NCBI GenBank assembly: GCA_036939755.1
Contig: JALLAZ010000005.1
Span: 1 to 35,667 of the forward strand
Origin: Stephanodiscus triporus
Taxonomy: Eukaryota; Bacillariophyta; Thalassiosirophyceae; Thalassiosirales; Thalassiosiraceae
Direction: 5' to 3'
DNA: 35,667 nt
Numbering within the stretch: the stretch's first letter is position 1; the number at the start of each line of letters is the position of its first letter. The position numbers were made by a program, and so were the translations under genes. The notes beneath the pieces were generated by a model. It saw nothing but the letters and a program-made list of their open reading frames with translations, was not told where the DNA came from and did no database searches. Shown piece after piece: positions 9,377 to 17,677 of the stretch.

Positions 9377-9754
9377 ACTGAAATCATCGCGAACACTCAG
9401 GGTGAATGAATTTCAATATCGACGAAAAAATTAAGCGAGAAAGCGAAGTTACAGCTCACCTAAACATTGCCTCGGTTCCGATAGGGATGGCAGGCGGGGG
9501 CGTATTCTTTGACATGGTGGCTTTGTTTTATGTGAAAGAGCAAATAATGAGGTTTCGGTTTGGAAGGCGGTCTTGTTGGTACGTACTATCGTAGCACCAT
9601 ACCATATCTACACAACAATATGGTAAGATAAGATATGTCGTACCATAAAATACGTATGGGGTTTACTCAGGTTTACTCCCCCCCCCCCTAAATCCAGTGT
9701 CTTCCTGTCAGCCGGCCCAGGGACGATCGAGACGACTCTACTAAAACACGGCAA
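9377..9754. other. Intergenic promoter region (divergent genes) with imperfect palindrome
   Basis: Lies between DUF6824 gene 1 (-) and the aldo/keto reductase (+). At about 9579-9657 an imperfect inverted repeat has tacgta at both ends, containing tatcgtagcacca (9588-9600). A C run occurs near 9680-9688. No TATA-like core could be assigned with confidence. Confidence 0.4.
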
Positions 9755-11089
9755 ATGGTGCCAAGGTCCCTCCTCCCCATGGCTTTATGCCTTTGCCTCT
9801 CCATTCGAGTCGTGTCGGGCTTGGCGTCCAATCTCGTCAAGAGGAAGAGACTAGTTGGAAGGGTGTCCGCGGGGCCGATCGACATAAGCAGCTTGGGATG
9901 CGGCACGTGGAGCTGGGGCAACAAACTACTATGGGACTACAATCCGAGCCAGGACGAGGAGATCTACAGAGCATACCGGGCGGTCCGGACCGCTGGGGTC
10001 ACAATATTCGACACCGCGGACAGCTACGGGACGTTGGAACTCAATGGCCGCGCGGAGATCCTTCTGGGCCGATTCGAAAGACGTTATCAGGAGGAGATAT
10101 CGAGCGACAAATCTCAATCGACCGTGTTCGATTTGGGGAATTTTCTCGGAAACTCCGATGCCGCCGCAAAAAGTAATAGGCAGCAGGTTGCGACGAAACT
10201 TGCTCCTTATCCCTGGCGTATCACACGTGAAAGCTTGGTCCAGGCGGCAAGAGAAAGCCTGAAGCGCTTAGAGCAGGACAGTGAGTGCGGTACCATAGTG
10301 AATTTGTGAGCAATGTGATGTATCTGACTTTCATGCTAAATTGAATTTTCTGTGCAATCGCATGTTAGAGCTTTCTGTTGCGCAGTTGCATTGGTCTACA
10401 GCAAACTACCAGCCGTTTCAAGAAGGTAAATGTTTACTTGAGGTCTTTGTCATCAAGCAAAGAGTACTTCTTACGTCATTCTTTCCTTGCGCTGATTTTG
10501 CGTTGTGATTGGATAAGGCGCTCTATGGGAAGGCATTGCTGATATCTATGATGCAGGATTGTGCGAAGCTGTTGGTATCTCGAATTACGGCCCTATTCAG
10601 CTGTGTCGTTTTTCAAAAAGGATGAAAGAGCGCGACGTACCGATTGCAATTGCCCAAGTGCAGTACTCGTTAATGACTGCCAGGAACAACGAAATTTTGG
10701 ATGCATGCAACGCCGCTGGGTGCCGTTTAATATCTTACTCTCCTCTTTGTCTGGGTTTGTTGAGTGGAAAGTATGACCTCGACAATCTACCTCGACCGGG
10801 AAATCCTCGCAGACAGCTCTTCCGCGAGCTGTTGCCCGGCGCCCAACCTCTTCTGGGGACGCTTAAGGCAGTTGCAAATGAAGTGGGGAAGACTCCATCT
10901 CAAGTAGCGATAAATTGGGCTATCTGCAAAGGAACCGTTCCAATTCCAGGAGCGAGGAACTTGGCACAGGCAGAAGAAAACATTGGGTCGGTGGGGTGGA
11001 AACTGACCAATGATGCTGTGACTGAATTGGACGTTGCCTCTGCTGGACTGAAGAAGAACATGATAGAGAATATTTTTCAGACACGATAG
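9755..11089 (+). CDS. Aldo/keto reductase, probably secretory or plastid-routed
   Basis: Three exons: 9755-10280, 10369-10425 and 10518-11089, giving 384 residues; introns of 88 and 92 nt are GT-AG. The middle exon reads KLSVAQLHWSTANYQPFQE. The AKR tetrad is visible: Asp86 and Tyr91 in FDTADSYG, Lys148 in VATKLAPYPW, His183 in QLHW. Later AKR landmarks follow: AVGISNYG, IAQVQYSL, LISYSPLCLGLLSGKY, and the cofactor-binding segment VPIPGARNLAQAEENIG. The family reduces aldehydes or ketones with NADPH; the substrate is unknown. A hydrophobic leader (residues 6-22) ahead of a basic stretch suggests a signal peptide, with Leu or Ala after the likely cleavage site, so plastid import is possible but less clear than for SmpB or glutaredoxin here. 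It is convergent with the nuclease gene. Confidence 0.9.
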
Positions 11090-11288
11090 ATAAGACGTGA
11101 TCAACCAATATCTAAGGATAATGGCTTGTCATACTTACCAGAGATTCACGCCAGTGGAATATTCCTAATAAAGATAAGTCGATCACAACCCGAATAGATC
11201 GGAAGATATCTACTTGATTATTGTTTAATATGAAATATCAGCTGCTATATTAATGCGAGTATACAATATTAATGCGAAAGTAAAGCTA

Positions 11289-12170
11289 TCACCCGAAACA
11301 ATTCCTGCAAGGATGCATGCCCTTATCATACACGTCCGACGCTGACAAGATACTAAGATTCTTCGATCTCGACAAGTGTTTGCAATCACTCGTCGTGCTC
11401 TTCTCATTCTTGCATTTGTGGAAAGCACTCCCATTAGGGGTCACAATGACGTCGTAGTCCTTGAATGTCTCCCATTGCCCACGCTTGTGCACCCGGGCGA
11501 GTCGTTGTAGTCCGAGAAGTTTGTCGTGATTGTGCACCTTCTTCGAGTTGGAGGGAGAGTAGGCATGGGCGAGGCCGGATGCAACAAGCCCCTCGTTGAT
11601 GCATAGCCATTGAGAGGGGTTGGATGTCGATTGGCGTGGGGGACTTTTGCCTCCATTCGTGCCACCGCGGCTGCCACTGTCATCTCCCAGAGGAACCCAA
11701 ATAAAGGCAAGCAGCCTCCCGTAATGATCTTTGTTCTTTTCGTTTTCACTGCCTCCGATTTCCCCGAACGTCAGCCAAACATCCTTTCCGTAACAGTATT
11801 TCTTCGTGTATTCTTTGGCCTCCAGTGCAAAGGGTTGCCTTTCTTTCAATTCCGGCGTGTCGATGCCCATCAGACGAACTCGCGCGTCGTCCTCCAACGT
11901 GAGCGTATCTCCGTCGTACACATTGCGACAACCATGTTTCCTAGCCGCATCCGGGAGCGTCGGATAGATGGGCGTGAGGCCCGATTGTAGGATAGAATTC
12001 ACGTGAATAGCATTATAGTCATCATTGTTCGCTGCTGCATTTTTCTTCTGCAAGTGTTCCCTGGCTCGTTTTGATTCCTCGTAGAACAGCGACTGTCGGT
12101 CGAGGAAATCATTCACTACATCGTCCGCCGTTGAAATGCAAACTCCCGCGGTTGAGAGGCAGATTCCCAT
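11289..12170 (-). CDS. SNase-like nuclease with N-terminal acylation motif
   Basis: The protein is 293 residues from the first ATG (12170). The frame stays open to a GTG at 12185 with a stop just upstream, so the ATG is the start. It begins MGICLSTAGVC, matching the N-myristoylation pattern MGxxxS/T with Cys4 placed for palmitoylation. The staphylococcal-nuclease fold follows from about residue 80. Catalytic residues are present: Asp86/Asp88 in YDGDT, Arg99, Asp104 and Glu107 in VRLMGIDTPE, and Arg152 in HYGRLLAF. A Cys/His C-terminal module (FHKCKNEKS, DCKHL, CRNCF) resembles small metal-binding tails. Plant Ca2+-dependent nucleases of the CAN1/CAN2 type are likewise acylated and bound to the plasma membrane. 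Likely role: membrane-attached nucleic-acid hydrolysis, perhaps for salvage or stress; this is inference. Confidence 0.9.
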   Translation of the reverse strand: MGICLSTAGVCISTADDVVNDFLDRQSLFYEESKRAREHLQKKNAAANNDDYNAIHVNSILQSGLTPIYPTLPDAARKHGCRNVYDGDTLTLEDDARVRLMGIDTPELKERQPFALEAKEYTKKYCYGKDVWLTFGEIGGSENEKNKDHYGRLLAFIWVPLGDDSGSRGGTNGGKSPPRQSTSNPSQWLCINEGLVASGLAHAYSPSNSKKVHNHDKLLGLQRLARVHKRGQWETFKDYDVIVTPNGSAFHKCKNEKSTTSDCKHLSRSKNLSILSASDVYDKGMHPCRNCFG

Positions 12171-12506
12171 GGCCTCTTCGACCACTATCTACGGCTTCGT
12201 TTTTCCCAGGATGAGACGAATTATTATGGTCTACTCTCCTATTGGGCGACGGAGAGTGCCAGGTTGCCAACCCTCCGCTGAAAGGAAAAAGGGAAAATGA
12301 TGACAAAGTTAACGGCAAAAAGATAATTGGCGGGAAGAACAGATTCTCTGGTACATGGGAGTTTATTACTGCATGCCTTTTTAGGGTCCGCTGAACACCA
12401 CCCGCGTAACGCGACCACACAACAAGCGCACCACCTCACATAAAACTACCTTAAAACAAGAACACCATACCACCGCCAACTTGAATGTTGGGAACAAATC
12501 AACGGG
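12171..12506. other. Divergent promoter region, nuclease / Hsp70-like
   Basis: Contains the 5' sides of two divergent genes. No gene, repeat or clear core promoter element could be singled out. Confidence 0.35.
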
Positions 12507-14480
12507 ATGTGCAAATCGAAGACTTCGGACGACAGCAAAGAAGATGCAGCCAACGGTTGCACTTCGGGTCTCGATGGTGGCATAGGAAGTAATGCCCCCA
12601 ACGCCGACGCCGAAAATTCTCCGTCCGGCGACGCCTCCAAAAGAAGCGAGATCGCAACTCCGGATTCGTCGCCCTCTCCCCCGCCTGTCGTGACTCCTCC
12701 TCCCACGCCTCGGCTTAGGCGGAGGAGGAAGAAGAGAGATCGCCAAGAGACCTGGTGTGAAGAGCTCTCCTCCATCGCGAACGTAGATAGCATTTCAACG
12801 ACGACGGTAACAACGTCAACGTCGCCCTCGTCGTCGCCGCACAAATTAATCATCAAGAAGAAGACGCGGTCCAAGATGACGAGTAAACACGCCGACGATT
12901 CCAAGTCAGGCGGTATCGACGCGCTGATACCGTCGCTGATCGGCGTCGTGATCCTGACCGTCGGCGTCATGGCCAGGATGGGATTTCGGGGAAGGGCGAC
13001 AGTCGCGGGGATAGACCTCGGCACGACGAACAGCGTCGTGTGCGTCCAGTCCCAAAAGTCCGCGGCGGGCGTCGGCGAGATAGTTTGCATACCCGATCCG
13101 TCGACGAACTCTCCCGTCGTCCCTTCGGTGGTTTCGTTCCTGGACAATCACCACCTCCGATCCTTCCGCCTCACGAAGGAGGAGAGGGAAAGACATGCCA
13201 ATTGGGGGGGCGGGGGCGGGGTCCCGCACCCCGCGGACGTGGTGGTCGGACGCACGGCGAAGGGACGCATCGACGGCCATCCCCACCACACCGTGTACCA
13301 CTCCAAGCGAATAATTGGGAGGGAGCAAGACCATCCGTCGGTAGCGTCCTTGAGGGCCGAGGTGGATTTCGATGTCGTCACAGACGACCGCGACGGGAGC
13401 GGCATGGCCGCGTTCGGCGTTCCCTACCACCTCCCCCCGTCGTCTCCCACGACCGCGGTGGACGCCCCTCCCAGGACATCGACCGCGTCCGCCATCCTGT
13501 CCCCGTCGGAAATAGGCTCGTACGTCATCCATCACCTCATGACGCTCGCGCGCGACCACCTGGGACACGACAACGTCCGCTCGGCCGTCATCGCCATCCC
13601 CGCGAAGTTCGAGCCCGCCCAGCGCGACGCCACCGTACGCGCGTTCGAGATGGCGGGGGTGCGAGTCGCCCGCATACTCGAGGAGCCCACGGCTGCGGCG
13701 TTGGCGTACGGGCTTCACAAGCGCGACGATGTTCACTACGTGATGGTGTACGACTTCGGGGGGGGCACGCTGGACGTGAGCCTGCTGTACGTGGGAGAGG
13801 GGGGTTACATCGAAGTTCTGGGGAGCGACGGCGACGAGCGACTCGGCGGGGCAGACTTCGATGCGGCGGTGGCCCGGTGGCTTTTGGAGGAGAGGGGCGG
13901 GATGGGGTACGTTGAGGCCGTGTCCGCCAGCGTGTCAAGGATCGCCGACGGAATGATGACGGGGTTTGACGACGGACAAGCGACTACGGCGACGACGAAT
14001 GTCGAGGACGCGATCGAGATGTCGTGCCCAAAGCTGAGCGAGGCGCCTCTGTGCACGATATCGGCATTCCACACCATCGGCGAGCGCATGAAGATCGGCC
14101 TGTCGAATCATCCAAACGAGCCGGGGGCGATCGTCGAGGAGGCGTGCTACCGACTCTCTTCGATGGCCCTTGAGGATGTCCCGAACACGGCGGAAAAGTT
14201 GTGCGACTCGATTTTCCCGGTTAAGCTCGCGTTGACGCTCGAGGAGTACGACCTCGCGGTGAGGCAATTGTACGAGCGCAGTGTCCTCCCCATCCGGCGG
14301 TTACTGAAAGACTTGGCCTTGCACAAGGAGGAAATCGATGAAGTGGTGATGGTGGGAGGCACTACCAGGATGCCGCAGATAAGAGAGTTGGTGCGTAGGG
14401 AGCTGGAGAAGGAGAGACTGAATACGCATATTGACCCGGACTTGACCGTAGCCTACGGTGCCGCTTCGGTGATAGACTAG
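12507..14480 (+). CDS. Hsp70-like ATPase without substrate-binding domain (HSPA13/STCH-like)
   Basis: A 657-residue frame. Residues 1-138 are low-complexity and basic; 139-157 (ALIPSLIGVVILTVGVMA) is hydrophobic. The Hsp70 nucleotide-binding domain follows: GIDLGTTNS (about 168), the AIPAKF and ILEEPTAAALAYG segments, phosphate-2 YDFGGGTLDVS (about 414), and adenosine motif VMVGGTTRMPQIREL (about 613). The protein ends about 30 residues later, so the peptide-binding domain is absent, as in microsomal HSPA13. Insertions, such as the stretch after AFGVPYHLPP, lengthen the domain. An in-frame ATG at 12876 would give a 534-residue form with the hydrophobic segment as an N-terminal signal anchor; this may be the true start. 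Likely site: endoplasmic reticulum, domain in the lumen (inference). No introns are evident. Confidence 0.88.
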   Translation: MCKSKTSDDSKEDAANGCTSGLDGGIGSNAPNADAENSPSGDASKRSEIATPDSSPSPPPVVTPPPTPRLRRRRKKRDRQETWCEELSSIANVDSISTTTVTTSTSPSSSPHKLIIKKKTRSKMTSKHADDSKSGGIDALIPSLIGVVILTVGVMARMGFRGRATVAGIDLGTTNSVVCVQSQKSAAGVGEIVCIPDPSTNSPVVPSVVSFLDNHHLRSFRLTKEERERHANWGGGGGVPHPADVVVGRTAKGRIDGHPHHTVYHSKRIIGREQDHPSVASLRAEVDFDVVTDDRDGSGMAAFGVPYHLPPSSPTTAVDAPPRTSTASAILSPSEIGSYVIHHLMTLARDHLGHDNVRSAVIAIPAKFEPAQRDATVRAFEMAGVRVARILEEPTAAALAYGLHKRDDVHYVMVYDFGGGTLDVSLLYVGEGGYIEVLGSDGDERLGGADFDAAVARWLLEERGGMGYVEAVSASVSRIADGMMTGFDDGQATTATTNVEDAIEMSCPKLSEAPLCTISAFHTIGERMKIGLSNHPNEPGAIVEEACYRLSSMALEDVPNTAEKLCDSIFPVKLALTLEEYDLAVRQLYERSVLPIRRLLKDLALHKEEIDEVVMVGGTTRMPQIRELVRRELEKERLNTHIDPDLTVAYGAASVID

Positions 14481-14629
14481 TTGAATGATAGATACCGGGC
14501 TTAATCACTATGAATCACTATGACATGGACACAGCGGTAACAAAATTTTTCTCTGACGTTTGCAGGTATTCACTGTCTCACTTTTCGATTGCAATTTCTT
14601 TAGTGAGCCAGTCGTCAAAGTTGGGGTCA

Positions 14630-15499
14630 TCAGGCGCTCCGTGGTGATGACGACGTCCCTTGTTGAGACAAAGTTTGCGTCGTCATGTCATCGAAATCTT
14701 TCTGTGATGGCGCATTCATACTATGAGAATTCATGCCGGACATGGCCAGTTGCTGGAGGAAAATATTCTGTTCTGGAGACATCCAATTCGTCTGATTAAA
14801 CAAGTTGCCAATGCCTCCTCCTATCATATTCCTCTGGGGGAAACTATTCCCGCCCATGGCACCCATCTGTCCCATGCCTTGACCACCCATCTGTCCGATG
14901 CCCATGCCCATCATGAGCTGGTGCTGATGAAGTTGCATGATCATCATTTCCTGCTGCGCCCTCTGCTGCCGCAGTAGCTGCTCGTTATCGAACAATACCT
15001 TCCTCATCTCGGGAGCCCGCTGCCGCAGGGCCTGCGATGTCTTCTCTCGGGCGAAATCGTCTCCGATTTCGAACCAGTCACCAGTCTTGACGTCCTTCTT
15101 GAGGAATCGGCCGTCCATCTTGCGTATCGACCGCACTATGGAGCGGGAGATGGCGGGCTTGTCATTCTTGCGTGCCTTGATATAAGCGCGGCGGTTGCTG
15201 TTGATGAGGTCGCGGAAACGCCGGTTGCCGGGGTGAACGTTCGTGCCGCCTCCGCGGCCGCAGAGGACGTCGTTGCGGGAGTAGAACTTGACGCCCTCCG
15301 TGGAGGGAGGGACGACGGCGGTGGAGTCGTCGGCGTCGGCGTCGGCGGTGGGCTTCTCCTCGTCGCCGCAGTCGTTGTCGCCGCCGGACGACTTGGCAGT
15401 TGCGTCGTCGCCCGCGACGCTTTCGTTGCTCTTCATAGGAGGAGGAATGTCGCCAAGCTTGGCTGCAGGAGACTCCTGGTCGTCATTGAAGCCTTCCAT
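14630..15499 (-). CDS. DUF6824 domain protein 2
   Basis: The protein is 289 residues in one exon. An acidic, Asp/Ala-rich leader (1-75) precedes a canonical DUF6824 domain at about 76-168: NDVLCGRGGGTNVHPGNRRF, then KPAISRSIVRSIRKMDGRFL and WFEIGDDFAREKTSQALRQR. After it comes a Gln-rich coiled region (about 171-195) and a Met/Gly/Gln-rich tail with repeats of GMGQMG type. The domain is shared with the protein at 7547-9376, but the tails are unrelated, so this is not a recent tandem duplicate. Its function is unknown; the Gln/Met-rich tail would fit a transcription-related or condensate-forming protein. It is convergent with the Hsp70-like gene (149 bp) and divergent from SmpB. Confidence 0.9.
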   Translation of the reverse strand: MEGFNDDQESPAAKLGDIPPPMKSNESVAGDDATAKSSGGDNDCGDEEKPTADADADDSTAVVPPSTEGVKFYSRNDVLCGRGGGTNVHPGNRRFRDLINSNRRAYIKARKNDKPAISRSIVRSIRKMDGRFLKKDVKTGDWFEIGDDFAREKTSQALRQRAPEMRKVLFDNEQLLRQQRAQQEMMIMQLHQHQLMMGMGIGQMGGQGMGQMGAMGGNSFPQRNMIGGGIGNLFNQTNWMSPEQNIFLQQLAMSGMNSHSMNAPSQKDFDDMTTQTLSQQGTSSSPRSA

Positions 15500-15981
15500 G
15501 GTAAAAATGAAAATGTGAACTGAATAAATTAATTGAGCTTGGAAGAGTTGTGTGTGTCGATTGCATTGCCGGTGGGATTTTGAGACACACCGACCGCGAC
15601 ACGCAGAACATTTTTTATGGGGGATGAACTTATTTTTATTTAGGAGTAGAGAGTATTAATTAGATATCGTTACCACCCTGGGGTGGTTGGTGGTCGTTTC
15701 TCTTCTACAACATTCCTACCGTGCACCAGAGATGGTTGGTACGATACCTTCTCAAAATTTTGAAGAAACTCGTAAGTATGGACAGGATTTGTGTGGTGTG
15801 AATACCGTTCCATAGATATTATTATGTTGTGTGTCATACTATCTAATATTACGATACAATACTATGACTACTCACAGAACGCCACCCCTCGGTCGCGTCC
15901 CCGCGGCGCGCTCCACCATCCTCCACTCTCTTTCTTCTCTTCCTGCCGGGACGATACATCCTCAACAGATCGATTTAAACG
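15500..15981. other. Divergent promoter region, DUF6824-2 / SmpB
   Basis: No gene supported; open frames here are shadows. AT-rich blocks (15600-15660 and 15790-15870) are the likely core-promoter zones. Motifs tggtacgatac (15737-15747) and attacgataca echo the tatcgtag-type motifs seen at 9588 and 35575. Confidence 0.35.
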
Positions 15982-16741
15982 ATGCGGATCGCAAGATCAT
16001 CGGCAAGGTTCCCAACCATTTTACTCGCAGCGCTATTGCCCCACCGATACATCGGAGACGCCTTTTTGCGACAAAATATACCGACCGGTATCAATCACGC
16101 GATACAACAACCCCAAATTCTTGTTGCGCCATTGCGACTCAAACGCGGCGGGACAAAGAAAAAGAAAGTCCGGGGCAATACCATTACAGTGAACAAGCTA
16201 GCATTCCGAAATTATGAGGTTCTTGAAAAATGGGAGGCGGGGATATCTTTGCTAGGGACTGAAGTCAAAAGGTGAGATCACGAATGCGAATAATGGCATC
16301 TCCCATTTGAACAGATGACAATTTGAGACCGGCAGTACTTACGTTAAATACATATCAAACAACTATCTTAGCATAAGGGATGGGAAAATGAATATTAGAG
16401 ATGGCTTCATCAAGCCGAATAAAAATGGGCGGTCTTGCCAGCTAATGAATGTTCACATAGGCAAGCATGCCACTGCTGGGGAATTTTTCCAACACGAGGA
16501 ACGTCGTCCGAGGGACCTACTAATGCATAAGCAAGAGGCAAGACGATTATTACAAAAAACGGACAGGATGCCCGGGATGACAGTAGTGCCGTTGAAAGCG
16601 TATTGGAATGAACAAAATAAAGTCAAGTTTGAGATCGGTCTCTGTCGCGGAAAGAACGTTAGGGATAAGCGAGAGGATATCAAGGCGAGGGAGGACAAGA
16701 GAGACACCAATCGAATGATAAAGAACTTTAACTCTTTGTGA
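15982..16741 (+). CDS. smpB: SsrA-binding protein SmpB, plastid-targeted
   Basis: Two exons, 15982-16271 and 16372-16741, with a 100-nt GT-AG intron, give 219 residues. The splice rebuilds the SmpB core GTEVKSIRDGKMNIRDGF. Other landmarks: TITVNKLAFRNYEVLEKWEA, the HIGKH segment, RPRDLLMHKQEARRLL, VPLKAYWNEQNKVKFEIGL, and the basic C-terminal tail RDKREDIKAREDKRDTNRM, which in bacteria enters the ribosomal mRNA path. SmpB binds tmRNA and rescues stalled bacterial-type ribosomes by trans-translation. The leader is hydrophobic and followed by GDA^FLRQ (cleavage after Ala27, Phe at +1), the ASAFAP-like signal of diatom plastid precursors, and then a basic transit-like region. Red-lineage plastid genomes often carry ssrA, so a nuclear SmpB makes sense. 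Mitochondrial import is the less likely alternative. Confidence 0.93.
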
Positions 16742-16889
16742 TCTATTGTTAGCAATGCATTATTTGTTGTCCTGATGTGCCACGCTTAGAAAGGTTTCCT
16801 TCTGTAACACAATGGCGTTAACAGTTACGTTACCTTGCACTAAGCAGGAAACCGAATTAATCCATGATTATTACAGACCTGAGTCAGAA

Positions 16890-17468
16890 CTACTGATCCA
16901 TCATTTCTTTCAACTTTCCAGATTTGGCCGCAGCCTGAGTAACATCATTCCCACCCAAGTGCTTGCCCTTAATAAACACGTTTGGGACCGTCCTTTGCCC
17001 AGTAATGTCCAGCAACGCACTTTGAATTTCTGACCCGTTATCGATTTTGTCCAGTTCTATAACCTTGGCGTTAATTTTCATACCACTGAACAATGTCTTG
17101 GTGGATGTGCAATAAGGACAGTATGATTTGGAGAAGACAACCACCTGGAGCGATGTTGTTTTGCCGTAAAACAAGAAGTGCACAATATCGGATATGATGC
17201 CAAACGCCAAGACGAGAGAAATGTGAGTTCAGGTGAACTAGCGTGTAACAACAAACGCAAAAATGGATGAAAAAATATTGACCATCATTGCCACCTGAAG
17301 GTCTCAACTCACATCATTCGACGCGATCTCCGACTTGGCAAACTCGACTGGAGAGACCATGGCAATGTAAGTGCTCCGCCTGATGATTGATGGTACCGAT
17401 TGTCTGGTGAATGCTATAGCTGATCCAGAGAGGACGGCGGCGCCTAGCATAGCGCAGAAAATCTTCAT
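16890..17468 (-). CDS. CPYC-type glutaredoxin, plastid-targeted
   Basis: Two exons on the minus strand, 17313-17468 and 16890-17144, with a 168-nt intron (gtgagt to ctccag), give 136 residues. Exon 1 is the targeting part: MKIFCAMLGAAVLSGSAIA then Phe20, a classic signal peptide with A^F cleavage. Exon 2 carries the glutaredoxin fold: VVVFSKSYCPYCTSTK with the dithiol site Cys61/Cys64, then TVPNVFIKGKHLGGNDV, which has the cis-Pro (TVP) and the GG glutathione-binding motif. It should reduce disulfides and glutathionylated proteins using glutathione, in the plastid stroma. An in-frame ATG at 17528 would mask the signal peptide and is not favoured. It lies 209 bp from the divergent dynactin gene and is convergent with SmpB. 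Confidence 0.92.
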
Positions 17469-17677
17469 GACGGTGAAAGGTCGGTATTTTATGGTGAGTA
17501 ACACGGAAGACTTTCGCACAGACCACAAATCCCAACGAGAGAGTGACTGGGCGGGGGAGGTGACGTGGTCAGATAATTACGGGATGTTCTCTGGTTTCTG
17601 TGTGAGTCCCGCGACTCCAGTCAGTGATCCGCGACGACCATGATTATGCATATCATACCTCTACATCTCGTACCACG

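Noticed and set aside
12906..13736. Long antisense ORF (276 codons, -) and overlapping + frame 13040-13915 within the Hsp70-like gene
   Set aside because: Arg-rich shadows of a GC-rich coding region; the Hsp70 motifs are in the main frame only.
17624..17677. GTG-initiated extension of the dynactin subunit
   Set aside because: GTG is not expected as a nuclear start; the first ATG is at 17678.
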